NCBI RefSeq assembly: GCF_024519725.1
Contig: NZ_JALJRK010000047.1
Coordinates: 1-40,728 of the forward strand
Source of the DNA: Microvirga sp. Mcv34
GTDB taxonomy: Bacteria; Pseudomonadota; Alphaproteobacteria; Rhizobiales; Beijerinckiaceae
Reading direction: 5' to 3'
DNA length: 40,728 nt
The notes below the pieces were generated by a model that did no database searches, was not told where the DNA came from, and saw only the letters and a program-made list of their open reading frames with translations. Positions 1-9,155 of this stretch are shown one piece after another. Made by a program: the position numbers and the translations under genes. Position 1 is the stretch's first letter. The number at the start of each line of letters is the position of its first letter.

Positions 1-1290
1 CAGGGGGATCGCCTCCGGGGCGCCGGTCAGCACGACGAGCCTCGCGGGCGCTCCGATCATAGCCTGGGTCCAGGCCCAGCCGCGGCTCGGATCGCCCAGC
101 ATCTGCACCTCGTCGATCACGCAGACGTCCACAACCCGATGAAGATCCAGCGTCTCGATCGTGCGGGCGATATGGGTCGCGCCATCCGGCAGCACCCGTT
201 CCTCACCCGTGATCATGCCGGCGGCGAAACCGTCCGCGCTTAGGCGCTCATAGTGTTCAAGCGCGAGGAGCCGCAGGGGCGACAGGATCTCGGCGCTCTC
301 CGCCTCGCCGGCCAGCTTGAGAGCCTCATGGGTCTTGCCGGAATTGGTCGGGCCGGCGAGGAAGAGGAAGCGGCGGTCGAGCGCGCGCGCGACGGGGAAA
401 ATGGCCGCATAGCGCTCGTAGCCGGATGCCTCGCGGATCTGAGCCTCGCGCAGGTGTCGAAGCCGCCGCGCGGCCGCCTTGGAACGGAAATCGTCGATCT
501 TTTGGCGCAGTTTGCGGCCCGCACCGGCCGGCCCGCCCTTGTCGGAAGCCTGGATGCGGTCGAGCTTCGCAATGGCGGCCTGAATGCCGTCGAGGATCGC
601 CTGCCGCTCGCCCGCGTCTTCGAAGGCATCGAGATAGGTCTCGAGCTCGTCGCGCCAGCTCGTCACTTCCTGCTCGCAGGCCTCGAAGACCTCATCGCGC
701 AGCGCCACGATCCTGGCTTCGAGAGCGTCCGACGCCGCCGCGAGCTCGTTACGCTCCACCCGCGCGGGCGCAAGCGCGACGGCGGCGACCTCGGGAGGCT
801 CGGACAAGGCATACTCGATGACGATGCCGATGGGCGCCGTCTCCGGCAGGATCTGCATCGGCTTGCTGAACACGGCCCGGTAGCCCGCGAAGACGCGCTC
901 CGGCTTCCATGGGCCTCTTTCGACCCGGCGGATATCCTCCGCGACGTAGAGTCCGGTGTTCCGCCGGACCGGCGCTAGGATGCTCTGCCGGCGACGGTGG
1001 GCGGCATCATCCGCGGGCTGCTGTTCGCCGCCGTTCCGGGACGTGCGGGAGCCACCCTTTGGCATCTCTCCGCCCTGCTCCCGCCAAGCCGGCACTTCTC
1101 CAGCCAACTGCGCGACCACATCCGGGTCGAACATGGGAGCCTCGAAAGTCCGCCCACGCTTCTGGAACGTCCGCCGATCGGCCACCGGAATGAGCCCGGC
1201 CTCGATCCAGCGCTCGCATTCGGCCTCGCTGGCCAGGAGGATCCCCGGCAGGTGGTTGAGGCTGACAAGGTTCTTTGACTTCTTCGGCAT
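1..1290 (-). CDS. SUV3-like DEAD/DEAH-type RNA helicase, N-terminal part (truncated by window edge)
   Basis: The minus-strand frame is open from the ATG at 1290 to the left edge (430 codons, no stop), so the C-terminus lies outside. Residues 313-320 read GPTNSGKT (Walker A), 393-396 read DEVQ (Walker B/motif II) and TGAPEA at 422-427 fits motif III. The GPTNSGKT and DEVQ pair is typical of the SUV3 branch of superfamily 2 RNA helicases, which act in RNA turnover in mitochondria and have long alphaproteobacterial homologues. The first ~290 residues are an extension before the helicase core; residues 180-290 are charged and look helical. No good Shine-Dalgarno is visible at 1290, so the exact start is uncertain. 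Family assignment is firm; the cellular role is inferred. Confidence 0.85.
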   Translation of the reverse strand, partial: MPKKSKNLVSLNHLPGILLASEAECERWIEAGLIPVADRRTFQKRGRTFEAPMFDPDVVAQLAGEVPAWREQGGEMPKGGSRTSRNGGEQQPADDAAHRRRQSILAPVRRNTGLYVAEDIRRVERGPWKPERVFAGYRAVFSKPMQILPETAPIGIVIEYALSEPPEVAAVALAPARVERNELAAASDALEARIVALRDEVFEACEQEVTSWRDELETYLDAFEDAGERQAILDGIQAAIAKLDRIQASDKGGPAGAGRKLRQKIDDFRSKAAARRLRHLREAQIREASGYERYAAIFPVARALDRRFLFLAGPTNSGKTHEALKLAGEAESAEILSPLRLLALEHYERLSADGFAAGMITGEERVLPDGATHIARTIETLDLHRVVDVCVIDEVQMLGDPSRGWAWTQAMIGAPARLVVLTGAPEAIPL

Positions 1291-1592
1291 TATGGTTCCG
1301 CATGGCGGAGCGCGCCTGTCGCCGCTCCGGCCTCGTTCATGGGGCGTCTGCCGCTCTGGCACGAGCCAGGATTCAACTCGCGGAGGGCCCGGATGTTTTC
1401 AGGGATCGGTCTCAGGGACGTCGATCGACCCGCTCAGGTCGGGTCGAGACAGGAAGGATCAGCCTTAAAGCTTTGACCCGTCGCCTCTTTCCTCTCCCTC
1501 ATGTGTCCATGGCAGAGTGCATTATCAAGGGATCGACGGCTATGGAGAGCCGATCCTTGTAACAGGTTATCCCCTGGCAACTCAAACAGCCC
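1291..1592. other. Intergenic region upstream of the helicase gene
   Basis: About 300 bases between two minus-strand genes. I see no convincing gene. It holds a perfect 7-bp inverted repeat, CGACCCG with CGGGTCG (about 1425-1445), and an imperfect hairpin around 1532-1558 built on GGATCG and CGATCC. Neither is followed by a T-run on either strand, so they are not obvious terminators. The promoter of the helicase should lie here, but I could not pick a confident -35/-10 pair. Confidence 0.5.
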
Positions 1593-3626
1593 TTAACCGC
1601 CCAGCGTCTTCCTGAGGAAGGAAAGTCCCAGGGCCGAAAGGAAGGCCGCCTGCTCCTTGTTCGCCGCTCCATGCCCGCCGTCGTCCGGCTCGTAGAAGAA
1701 GACCGGCTGCTTCAGGGCTTCCAAACGGGCTGCCATCTTGCGGGCATGGCCCGGATGGACCCGGTCGTCACGTCTCGATGTGACGAGCAGGACAGGCGGA
1801 TACGACCGCCCCTCTTCGAGGCTCTGATAGGCGGAGAAGCCCGCCATATAGGCCCAATCCTCCGGCCGTTCCGGATCGCCGTATTCCGCCACCCAGCTGG
1901 GGCCCGCCAAAAGCCGCGTGTAGCGCCGCATGTCGAGGAGCGGCACCGCGCACCAGATGGCGCCGAAACGCTCCGGATAGCGGGTCAGCATGTTGCCGAC
2001 GAGCAGGCCCCCATTCGATCCGCCATAGGCCGCCAGCTGTTTCGCCGTGGTGACGCCTCGCCTCGCCAGGTCCAGGGCGATGGCCGCGAAGTCGTCATGG
2101 GAGAGGCGCTTGCCCTCCCGCATTCCCGCCTTGTGCCAGGCCGCCCCGAACTCACCGCCGCCGCGGATGTTGGCGACGATCCAGACATTGCCGCGCTCCA
2201 GCCACGTCTTGCCGATGCCGCCGAGATAGCCCGGCGTCATGGACACCGAGAACCCGCCATAGCCGTAAAGCACCGTCGGGCGCGGCCCCTGCTGGTTCTT
2301 CGGACCGATCTGGTAATAGGGAATGCTCTCCCCATCGACGGAAACGGCTTCGTGTCGCGTGACCTCCAGGCCTGAAGCATCGAAGGCGGCAGGCGCTTCC
2401 TTGAGCACGTCGATCAGCCGATCCTCGGTGACGAGCGCCAGCTTGGTCGGCTCGATGAAGCTCGAGATCGCGAGCAGAAATTCGTCCGTGCGGTCGAGCT
2501 GCCCGGCATCGAGCGACATGGCCTGCACCGATGCGGTATCGGGCAATCCCGACAGGCGCTCCAGATGCCAGGGTTCACCAGTGGTGCCGAGCCAGATCTG
2601 GCTCGCGAGATTGTCGAGCACGGTCAGGACCAGCCGGGACTTGGTCCACCAGAAGCTGGAGAGGACGCGCCTGGGCCCCGGTTCGAAGAGCAGCTCGAAG
2701 CGCCGGTCGCCTTCCATGAAGCGGGAGAAGCTGATGGCCAGCAGCGCATCGGCCGGATAAGTGCGCTCCGGCAGGGCCCAGGCGCTCTTCAGCTTCACGA
2801 CCAGCCAATCCTTCTCCACATCGAAGCGGGCATCGTGGGGAAGATCGATCAGCAGGGGTTCGCCCTCTTCCTGGGCAAGATAGCTGATCCCCTCCTCGAA
2901 CGTGATCTGCCGCCGGTAGAAGACCCGTTCGTAGCCCGGCTCCCGGTCGACCGAAGCGGAGATGTAGATATCGTTGAACTCGCCCTGGAAGAGGACCGGT
3001 GCCTGACCGAAGTCCGAGCCGCGTCGCCAGAGGCGGACCGTGCGCGGGTAGCCGGAAGCGGTCGCCGCGTTATCGCCGAGCGTCGTGGAAACCAGCAGGC
3101 GGTCCGGGTCGAGCCATGTGGCTCCGCCCTTGGCCTCCGGAAGGGCAAAGCCGTCCTCGATGAAGCGCTTCTCGACAAGGTCGAACTCGCGCAGCTCGAC
3201 GGCATCGGCTCCCCCGCGCGACAGGCTGACAAGGCCGTAGCGCTGCTCCGGTTCGAGCGTGCCGCATCCTTTCCAGACCCAGTCCTCCCCCTCGGCGCGA
3301 GCCAGGGCATCGATGTCGAGGACCGTCTCCCAGGACGGCTGCGCCCTGCGGTAATCGTCCATCGTGGTGCGCCGCCACAGGCCGCGCACGTGGTCGGCAT
3401 CCTGCCAGAAATTGTAGAGCCGGCCGCGCCTCCGGGTGATGAAGGGGATGTTGTCCGGCCGCGTCGAGATCTCGTAGAGCACCCGCTTGTCGGCATCGAA
3501 GGCGGCATCGCAAAGGGCCGCTTTCGTGATCTCGTTATGACCATGCACCCAGGCGAGCGCCTCCTCGCCTTCCACGTCCTCCAGCCAGAGATAGGGATCG
3601 GGGCGTTCCTGCATCCGTTCGGCCAT
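1593..3626 (-). CDS. Prolyl oligopeptidase family serine peptidase (S9A)
   Basis: A 677-residue protein with an N-terminal beta-propeller region and a C-terminal alpha/beta-hydrolase domain. The opening PDPYLWLEDVEG is typical of S9A enzymes. The nucleophile motif is GGSNGG (Ser about residue 537), the acid lies in SRRDDRVHPGH and the histidine in DDGGHGAA near the end, giving a complete Ser-Asp-His triad. There is no signal peptide, so it is probably cytoplasmic and cleaves short proline-containing peptides. The frame stays open upstream of 3626, but that stretch is low-complexity Ser/Arg sequence, and the family N-terminus begins at the ATG chosen here. It diverges from the gene at 3772 across about 145 bases. 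Confidence 0.93.
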   Translation of the reverse strand: MAERMQERPDPYLWLEDVEGEEALAWVHGHNEITKAALCDAAFDADKRVLYEISTRPDNIPFITRRRGRLYNFWQDADHVRGLWRRTTMDDYRRAQPSWETVLDIDALARAEGEDWVWKGCGTLEPEQRYGLVSLSRGGADAVELREFDLVEKRFIEDGFALPEAKGGATWLDPDRLLVSTTLGDNAATASGYPRTVRLWRRGSDFGQAPVLFQGEFNDIYISASVDREPGYERVFYRRQITFEEGISYLAQEEGEPLLIDLPHDARFDVEKDWLVVKLKSAWALPERTYPADALLAISFSRFMEGDRRFELLFEPGPRRVLSSFWWTKSRLVLTVLDNLASQIWLGTTGEPWHLERLSGLPDTASVQAMSLDAGQLDRTDEFLLAISSFIEPTKLALVTEDRLIDVLKEAPAAFDASGLEVTRHEAVSVDGESIPYYQIGPKNQQGPRPTVLYGYGGFSVSMTPGYLGGIGKTWLERGNVWIVANIRGGGEFGAAWHKAGMREGKRLSHDDFAAIALDLARRGVTTAKQLAAYGGSNGGLLVGNMLTRYPERFGAIWCAVPLLDMRRYTRLLAGPSWVAEYGDPERPEDWAYMAGFSAYQSLEEGRSYPPVLLVTSRRDDRVHPGHARKMAARLEALKQPVFFYEPDDGGHGAANKEQAAFLSALGLSFLRKTLGG

Positions 3627-3771
3627 GGTTGCGCGTTCCGTTGAGGTTGATGATATCGAGGGCGAGAATCGGTTGGAGGGATTATTGGTCACTCCGCGCC
3701 GTGAGCAACACCTCCGCTCAGAACTGGATCGCTCACCACCCGTTGACGATAGAGAATTTGAAGGGGCCTCC

Positions 3772-4146
3772 ATGGATCCGTTCGTATCCGCACTCGAAGA
3801 ACTCGCCGAAGCCCTGATGGCTGGAGAAGACCCGGAGCAGGTCCTGGCGGATATCGCCGGAGAGCACGACCTGCCGATCCCGGCCCTGCGCAACCGGGCC
3901 TTGAGAGCTCTCGGGCCGCTCGAGACCTACAAACAGCGTCAGGCCGAGCTGAAGAAGGAGCGCGAGCAGACCGCAAGGCGCCGAGATCCGGTTTTCGCGG
4001 GAGCGTCCTTCCTGGCCGCGGTCGCGAGCCTGAACCCACGGCTTTCCGCCGAAGACAGGCAGGCTGAGATCCAGCGCCTGGCGACGGAATACGATGTCGA
4101 TCCCGCCGCCCACAAGGAGGCGATCGAGCGACTGCGCAAGCGCTGA
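3772..4146 (+). CDS. Conserved hypothetical protein, 124 aa
   Basis: The start ATG at 3772 has AAGGGG at 3761-3766 as ribosome-binding site; the longer upstream reading frame is not needed. The protein is soluble, acidic in its first half (MDPFVSALEELAEALMAGED) and basic in the middle (KKEREQTARRR), with helix-forming composition throughout. I recognise no catalytic motif or named domain. It converges on the RND pump gene with only 13 bases between the two stops, so there is no operon link to either neighbour. Codon use fits the surrounding genome. Function unknown. Confidence 0.75.
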   Translation: MDPFVSALEELAEALMAGEDPEQVLADIAGEHDLPIPALRNRALRALGPLETYKQRQAELKKEREQTARRRDPVFAGASFLAAVASLNPRLSAEDRQAEIQRLATEYDVDPAAHKEAIERLRKR

Positions 4147-4159
4147 CGGGCCGAGTCGA

Positions 4160-7100
4160 TCAAACCTCCCGCGCGGGCGCGGTTTCGGGCATGACGGGCG
4201 CGCCCGCCTGGTCGGACCGCTTCCGCTCCCGCGTCACCAGACGGAAGAACAGCGGCACGAAGAGAATGGCCAGGAAGGTCGCGGCCAGCATTCCGCCGAT
4301 GACGCCGGTGCCCACCGAGTGACGGCTCGCCGAACCCGCACCCGTCGAAATCGCGAGCGGCACGACGCCGAGGATGAACGCGAGCGAGGTCATCACGATG
4401 GGGCGGAACCGCAGGCGGGCCGCATCCAGGGCCGCCTCGTAGACGCTTTCCCCTGCCCTGTGGCGCTCCGACGCGAACTCAACGATCAGGATCGCGTTCT
4501 TGGCCGCCAGTCCGATGAGAGTGACGAGGCCGACCTGGAAATAGATGTCGTTCTCGATCCCGCGCAGCCAGATCGCCACGATGGCGCCGAAGACCGCGAA
4601 GGGCACTGCGGTGATGACGGCGAGCGGCAGCGACCACCGCTCGTATTGCGCAGCGAGGATCAGGAACACCATGACGAGGCCCAGGAGGAAGCCCTGGGAT
4701 CCCGTTCCCGCCGATTGCAGCTCCTGATAGGCCGATCCCGTCCAGCCGATGGAGTAATCGGAGGACAGGTTCTGCGACACGATCTGCTCGATCGCGGCAA
4801 TCGCCTGCCCGGACGAGTAGCCCGGCGCGGGATTGCCCTGGATCTTGGCGGCGGGAAAAAGATTGAAGCGGTCGACCACATCCGGCCCGACGATGCGGGA
4901 CGTGGAGAGGAGGACGCTGAGCGGCACCATGTTGCCCTTGTCCGACCGCACGAATACGTGCTGCAGATCGTTCGGGCTCATCCGGAACTGAGGCTCGGAG
5001 GACAGGCTCACCCGATAGGTCCGCCCGAACAGGCCGAAATCGTTCACGTAAAGGCTGCCGAACGTGCTTTGCATCGTGTCGAAGATCGCCGAAATCGGCA
5101 CGCCGAGCGCCTTAGCCTTGTCGCGGTCGACGTCGATGCGATATTGCGGGACGTTCGTGTTGAACGTCGTGGAGACGCCCGAGAGTTCGGGCCGCTCCCG
5201 CGCAGCCTGAACCACCTGCTGCGCTGCCTGCGAGAGGCTTTCGAGGGAGCCGCCGGAGCGGTCCTGCAGGAAGAACTCGAAGCCGCCCGTGGTGCTCATG
5301 CCCGTGATCGGCGGCGGGTTGAAACCGAACACGACGCCGTCCCGGAAATTGACGTTCAGACCCGCGAAAGCCGGCGCGAGATTGCGGGCGTCGAGGCGCG
5401 GATCGGTTCGCTCCGACCAGTCCTTGAGGGTCACGAAGGACACGCCGGAATTGGTCTTCTGGGCGCCCGACAGGAGGTCGAAGCCGGCGATCGTCACCAC
5501 GTCCGCGACGGCCGGATTGTCCTTGAGCTCCTTGCTCACCTTCGACGTGATGTCGAGGGTCCGATCGAGAGAAGCGGCCGGCGGTAGCGCGGTGACCACG
5601 AAGACGTTGCCCAGATCCTCCGCCGGCACGAGGCCGCCCGGCACCCGCTCGAACAGCCACCATGTGGCGCCGAGCATCGCGCCGATCAGCACGAGGGCGA
5701 TCAAGGCGTGTCGCAGGAAGAAGGCCGTCCCGGCGGTGAAGGTCCGCATCACCCAATCGAATCCCTGATTGAAGACACGGAAGGGCATCCATGGCTCACG
5801 GTGCCCCTCCTTGAGGAGGATCGCGCACAGGGCCGGCGTCAGGGTGAGCGCCACGATGCCGGAGATCACCACCGAGACCGCGATGGTCACGGCGAATTGC
5901 CGGTAGAGTTCGCCGGCCAGGCCGCCGAGGAACGACACGGGAATGAACACCGCGCAGAGCACGAGCACCACGGCGATCACCGGGCCGCTTACCTCCTGCA
6001 TGGCCTGGATGGCGGCCTCGCGGGGCGGCTTGTGCTCGGTCGACATGATGCGCTCGACATTCTCCAGCACGATGATGGCATCGTCAACCACGATGCCGAT
6101 CGCGAGGATGAGACCGAAGAGCGTGAGCAGATTGACCGAGAAGCCGAGCACGTACATGCCCGCGAATGTGCCGATGATGGAGACCGGCACCGCCAGCAGC
6201 GGAATCAGGGTCGCTCGCCAGTTCTGCAGGAAGAGAAAGACCACGAGCACGACCAGCACGATGGCCTCGGCGAAGGTCCGGACCACCTCGTCGATGGAGA
6301 CCTGGATGAACTTCGTCGTGTTGTAGGGAACGTCATAGCGCAGACCATCCGGGAAGCGCTGGGCGAGCCGCTTCATCGTCGCGTCGACTTCGGCCGAAAC
6401 GCTGAGCGCATTCGCTCCTGGCTGAAGATAGATCCCGATTGGCACCGTCGGCGCCCCGTTGAGGGTCGACTGGGTCGAATAGTTCAGCGATCCGAGCTCG
6501 ACCCGGGCGACATCCTTCAACCGCAGAGCGCCGCCGTTCTCGTCCGAGCGCAGGACGATCTGCTCGAACTCGCGCGGATCCGCGAAGCGGCCCTGGGTCG
6601 TGACCGAATAGGTGAAGGCCTGCCGTCCCGGCGTTGGCTCCTCGGCGAAGCGCCCGGCCGCGAATTGCGCGTTCTGATCGCGAATGGCAGCAGCGACGTC
6701 GCCGGGTGTGAGGTTGTACTGCGCGAGCTTGTCGGGCCTGAGCCAGACGCGCATGGAATAATCGGACGCGCCGAAGAGCGAGGCGTCACCGACTCCCGGC
6801 GTGCGGCGCAACTCGTCGATGATGTTGATGAGCGCGTAATTGGAGATGTAGATCGTGTCGTAGCGCCGGTCCGGCGAGGACAGGGCGACGATCTGAAGGA
6901 TCGAGGAGGACCGCTTGGTCACGGTCACGCCCTGCCGTCGCACCTCCTCGGGGAGCACGGCCGTCGCCCGCTGCACGCGATTGTTGACGTTGATCGTCGC
7001 CTGGTCGGCATCCGTGCCGGTCTGGAAGTAGACCGACAGGCTCATGGTTCCCGAGCCGGTGGAGGTCGATTGCATGTAGATCATGTCCTCGACCCCGTTG

Positions 7101-7309
7101 ACCTGCTGCTCCAGAGGAGCCGCGACGGTCTCGGCGATGGTCTCAGCGCTCGCGCCCGGATAATTGGCCGAGACGACCACCTGAGGCGGCACGATCTCGG
7201 GATATTGCGCAACCGGCAGGATCCGCATCGCGATCAGGCCGATAAGCACGATGGCGATGGACAGAACCGAGGCGAAGATCGGACGGTCGATGAAGAACTT
7301 CGAGATCAT
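4160..7309 (-). CDS. RND multidrug efflux permease, HAE1/AcrB family
   Basis: This 1049-residue protein is the proton-driven inner-membrane pump of a tripartite drug-efflux system. The N-terminus [18 protein letters not shown] is the standard RND opening with TM1. Two halves of large periplasmic loops and clusters of hydrophobic segments follow. TM4 carries the paired aspartates of the proton relay in [12 protein letters not shown], and the conserved phrases [22 protein letters not shown] and [14 protein letters not shown] match the hydrophobe/amphiphile efflux group. Length is typical. It overlaps the adaptor gene by four bases (ATGA), so the two are translationally coupled. No outer-membrane TolC/OprM gene or local TetR-type regulator is present, so it must borrow a channel encoded elsewhere. 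Substrates cannot be read from sequence. Confidence 0.96.
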   Translation of the reverse strand: MISKFFIDRPIFASVLSIAIVLIGLIAMRILPVAQYPEIVPPQVVVSANYPGASAETIAETVAAPLEQQVNGVEDMIYMQSTSTGSGTMSLSVYFQTGTDADQATINVNNRVQRATAVLPEEVRRQGVTVTKRSSSILQIVALSSPDRRYDTIYISNYALINIIDELRRTPGVGDASLFGASDYSMRVWLRPDKLAQYNLTPGDVAAAIRDQNAQFAAGRFAEEPTPGRQAFTYSVTTQGRFADPREFEQIVLRSDENGGALRLKDVARVELGSLNYSTQSTLNGAPTVPIGIYLQPGANALSVSAEVDATMKRLAQRFPDGLRYDVPYNTTKFIQVSIDEVVRTFAEAIVLVVLVVFLFLQNWRATLIPLLAVPVSIIGTFAGMYVLGFSVNLLTLFGLILAIGIVVDDAIIVLENVERIMSTEHKPPREAAIQAMQEVSGPVIAVVLVLCAVFIPVSFLGGLAGELYRQFAVTIAVSVVISGIVALTLTPALCAILLKEGHREPWMPFRVFNQGFDWVMRTFTAGTAFFLRHALIALVLIGAMLGATWWLFERVPGGLVPAEDLGNVFVVTALPPAASLDRTLDITSKVSKELKDNPAVADVVTIAGFDLLSGAQKTNSGVSFVTLKDWSERTDPRLDARNLAPAFAGLNVNFRDGVVFGFNPPPITGMSTTGGFEFFLQDRSGGSLESLSQAAQQVVQAARERPELSGVSTTFNTNVPQYRIDVDRDKAKALGVPISAIFDTMQSTFGSLYVNDFGLFGRTYRVSLSSEPQFRMSPNDLQHVFVRSDKGNMVPLSVLLSTSRIVGPDVVDRFNLFPAAKIQGNPAPGYSSGQAIAAIEQIVSQNLSSDYSIGWTGSAYQELQSAGTGSQGFLLGLVMVFLILAAQYERWSLPLAVITAVPFAVFGAIVAIWLRGIENDIYFQVGLVTLIGLAAKNAILIVEFASERHRAGESVYEAALDAARLRFRPIVMTSLAFILGVVPLAISTGAGSASRHSVGTGVIGGMLAATFLAILFVPLFFRLVTRERKRSDQAGAPVMPETAPAREV

Positions 7310-8511
7310 GGCTGCCCCCCGGAACCCGGGCTGCCCGGCGAGGCGGTGGCCTGGGCGGCTTTCGGGTCCATCTCAACGGGCCTGACGGCTTGCCCTGGCC
7401 GGACGCGGATGACGCCGTCCACGATCACCCTCTCGCCGCCTTTCAGGCCGTCCTGGACGACCCAGCCCGATGCGAGCTCAGGGCCGAGGCGGATCGGGCG
7501 CGGTTGCGCAATGTTGTTCCCGCCGACCACATAGACCAGCGGTCCCTGCGGCCCCTGGCTCACGGCCTGCTGCGGGATGACGATGGCATCCGGCAAGGTG
7601 ATGCCCAAGAGGCGCACCCGCACGAACTGACCCGGCAGAAGAACCCCGTCCGGATTGGGAAAGACCGCCCTGGCCTGGATCGTCCCGGTCTGGAGATCGA
7701 CCCGCTGGGCAGCGGTATCGATCTTGCCCGTCTGCGGGTATTTGCCCTGCTGGGCGAATTGAAGTTCGACGGTGAGGTCCCGCTCGGAGATAGGCTTCTC
7801 CCGCCGTTCGTTCAGGGCCCGGAATGCCCTGCCCTCCTCGTCGGTGAAGGAGAAGATCACGTAGGCCGGATCGATCTGGGAGATGGTGGTCAGGAGCGTC
7901 TGCTGGGCCTGGACGAGCGCGCCGACCGGCGGCGATTCCAGGGCCGTAACGCCGTTTCCCGGCGCCGTGATCGTGGTGTAGCTCAGGTTCAGCTTGGCGT
8001 TCTGGACCTCCGCCTCGCCGAGCTGGACGCCGGCCCTGGCCTGATCCCGCTGGGAGCGGGCATCTTCGAGCTGGGCCGCCGTCGAAACGCCCCGGCGCAC
8101 GAGCTGCTCGATCCGGTTGAAGTTCTCCTCCGCCTGTCGAACGGCTGCCTGCGCCTGGAGCAGCTGGGCCTCCGCCCGGGTCTGGGCAAGCTCGTAGGGC
8201 GCCGGATCGATGCGGAAGAGCACCTGATCCTGCTTGACGCGTGCACCCTCGTCGAATTCACGCTTGAGCAGAAGCCCGCCCACGCGCGAGCGGACTTCGA
8301 TGTCACGGAACCCGGAAACACGGCCGGCATATTCCACCGGGTACGGTACTTCCGCCGGCTGAACGACCATGATGCCGACCTGGGGAGTCGGGAGAGCCGC
8401 AGACGCCGTCTGCGGCGCTGGCGCCTGACGGGGCGTGCGGATCAGGAAGAAGTAGCCCGCCGCTGCGAGCGCCGCGCCGACCATGATGACCAGGAGAATT
8501 CGCTTGATCAC
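7306..8511 (-). CDS. RND efflux periplasmic adaptor (membrane fusion protein)
   Basis: The adaptor links the RND pump to an outer-membrane channel. It has an N-terminal hydrophobic anchor ([18 protein letters not shown]) without a lipobox cysteine, so it is probably membrane-anchored rather than lipidated. The barrel-sandwich segment [10 protein letters not shown], a helical hairpin rich in Gln, Ala and Glu (about 105-165), a beta-barrel and the membrane-proximal domain follow. I chose the GTG start at 8511 because GGAGGG lies five to six bases upstream. An ATG at 8529 in the same frame would add six residues but has a poorer site. It is the first gene of the two-gene efflux operon and overlaps the pump gene by four bases. 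Confidence 0.93.
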   Translation of the reverse strand: MIKRILLVIMVGAALAAAGYFFLIRTPRQAPAPQTASAALPTPQVGIMVVQPAEVPYPVEYAGRVSGFRDIEVRSRVGGLLLKREFDEGARVKQDQVLFRIDPAPYELAQTRAEAQLLQAQAAVRQAEENFNRIEQLVRRGVSTAAQLEDARSQRDQARAGVQLGEAEVQNAKLNLSYTTITAPGNGVTALESPPVGALVQAQQTLLTTISQIDPAYVIFSFTDEEGRAFRALNERREKPISERDLTVELQFAQQGKYPQTGKIDTAAQRVDLQTGTIQARAVFPNPDGVLLPGQFVRVRLLGITLPDAIVIPQQAVSQGPQGPLVYVVGGNNIAQPRPIRLGPELASGWVVQDGLKGGERVIVDGVIRVRPGQAVRPVEMDPKAAQATASPGSPGSGGQP

Positions 8512-8730
8512 CCGACCCTCCGGACTCATTCAGGCCGGGCACCTCTCGCAGGGCCGGCCTTTTCGACACGTGTGGGCGAGCGGCCGTCAGTGGATCTTCA
8601 CCCTGCAGGGTGAACACCTTGGCCATGCGCGGGTTCCGCTAGGCCTGCGAATGACTTCGGGCTTCGCGCGGGACACCGGACCTGCGGCACTTTAACCTGT
8701 GTTAACAATTTCTTTCTTTGTGTCGGGTTC

Positions 8731-8760
8731 CTGACAGACGAACAGGCGCACTTCTGTATC
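8731..8760 (+). promoter_or_regulatory. Probable sigma70-type promoter for the 8779-10142 gene group
   Basis: CTGACA at 8731-8736 and TGTATC at 8755-8760 are 18 bases apart and sit in the AT-richer strip after 8690, putting transcription start near 8767. Just upstream, TTAACCTGTGTTAAC (about 8692-8706) is a partly palindromic stretch that could bind a regulator. The rest of 8512-8730 shows no gene. Confidence 0.45.
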
Positions 8761-8778
8761 ATCCCGCCCAAACACAGA

Positions 8779-8874
8779 ATGAACAGACTCTCCGGGGGCA
8801 CCAACATGGCCATCCGTATGCCGTCCGCTTCTTTCGAGAATGCAGCGGGCTGCGCCGGACCATGGAGTGCTTGA
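8779..8874 (+). CDS. Possible 31-codon leader ORF coupled to the next gene
   Basis: The ATG at 8779 opens a 31-residue frame (MNRLSGGTNMAIRMPSASFE at its start) whose TGA stop (8872-8874) shares its A with the ATG of the next gene, a classic stop-start overlap. An internal ATG at 8806 has CCGGGGG in front and may be the real start. The predicted promoter begins transcription about 12 bases upstream of 8779. Composition gives no functional hint. It could simply be chance coding in a 5' leader. Confidence 0.3.
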   Translation: MNRLSGGTNMAIRMPSASFENAAGCAGPWSA

Positions 8875-9071
8875 TGAAGACCAAGAAAAGAAAACCCGTT
8901 TTCTCCGAGAACCGTCGGACCGCCAAGCTCGAGCGCGAGCTCAAGGCGATCGAAGCCCAGATTGCGCTTCTGGAAAAAGACACACGCCTGGATCTCGCCG
9001 TGCAGGACCATTTCGTCCTGTGGAGACGGCCGAACCTCTTTGCCCCCTGGCCGCTCGGCGTCCAGCATTAG
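8874..9071 (+). CDS. Small basic coiled-coil-like protein, 65 aa
   Basis: The ATG at 8874 is preceded by GGAG with seven bases of spacing. The protein starts very basic (MKTKKRKPVFSENRR), continues with a heptad-like helix (LERELKAIEAQIALLEKD) and ends in an aromatic/proline-rich tail (FVLWRRPNLFAPWPLG). There is no signal peptide or membrane segment. It lies 84 bases upstream of the hemerythrin-phasin gene on the same strand, so the two may share a transcript. No family recognised; the basic start and helix would allow nucleic-acid or granule association, but this is a guess. Confidence 0.6.
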   Translation: MKTKKRKPVFSENRRTAKLERELKAIEAQIALLEKDTRLDLAVQDHFVLWRRPNLFAPWPLGVQH

Positions 9072-9155
9072 GCAGTATTCCCCCCTTCAGCACCTGGACG
9101 GCTGCGCCCCGCGCAGGGCTGCATTTCATCCGACTTTTGTGAATGGATCATCACC

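Noticed and set aside
1275..1562. Open plus-strand frame in the helicase upstream spacer
   Set aside because: Basic, low-complexity translation overlapping the helicase start; looks like chance reading in GC-rich sequence.
2565..3644. Long plus-strand frame opposite the prolyl oligopeptidase
   Set aside because: It is the antisense of a well-supported gene and shows no protein-like motifs; GC-rich genes commonly give such long antisense frames. The same applies to those opposite the RND pump, recJ, glpX and both phaC genes.
3626..3893. An 89-residue N-terminal extension of the prolyl oligopeptidase
   Set aside because: The extension is Ser/Arg-rich and antisense to the gene starting at 3772; the family N-terminus matches the start at 3626.
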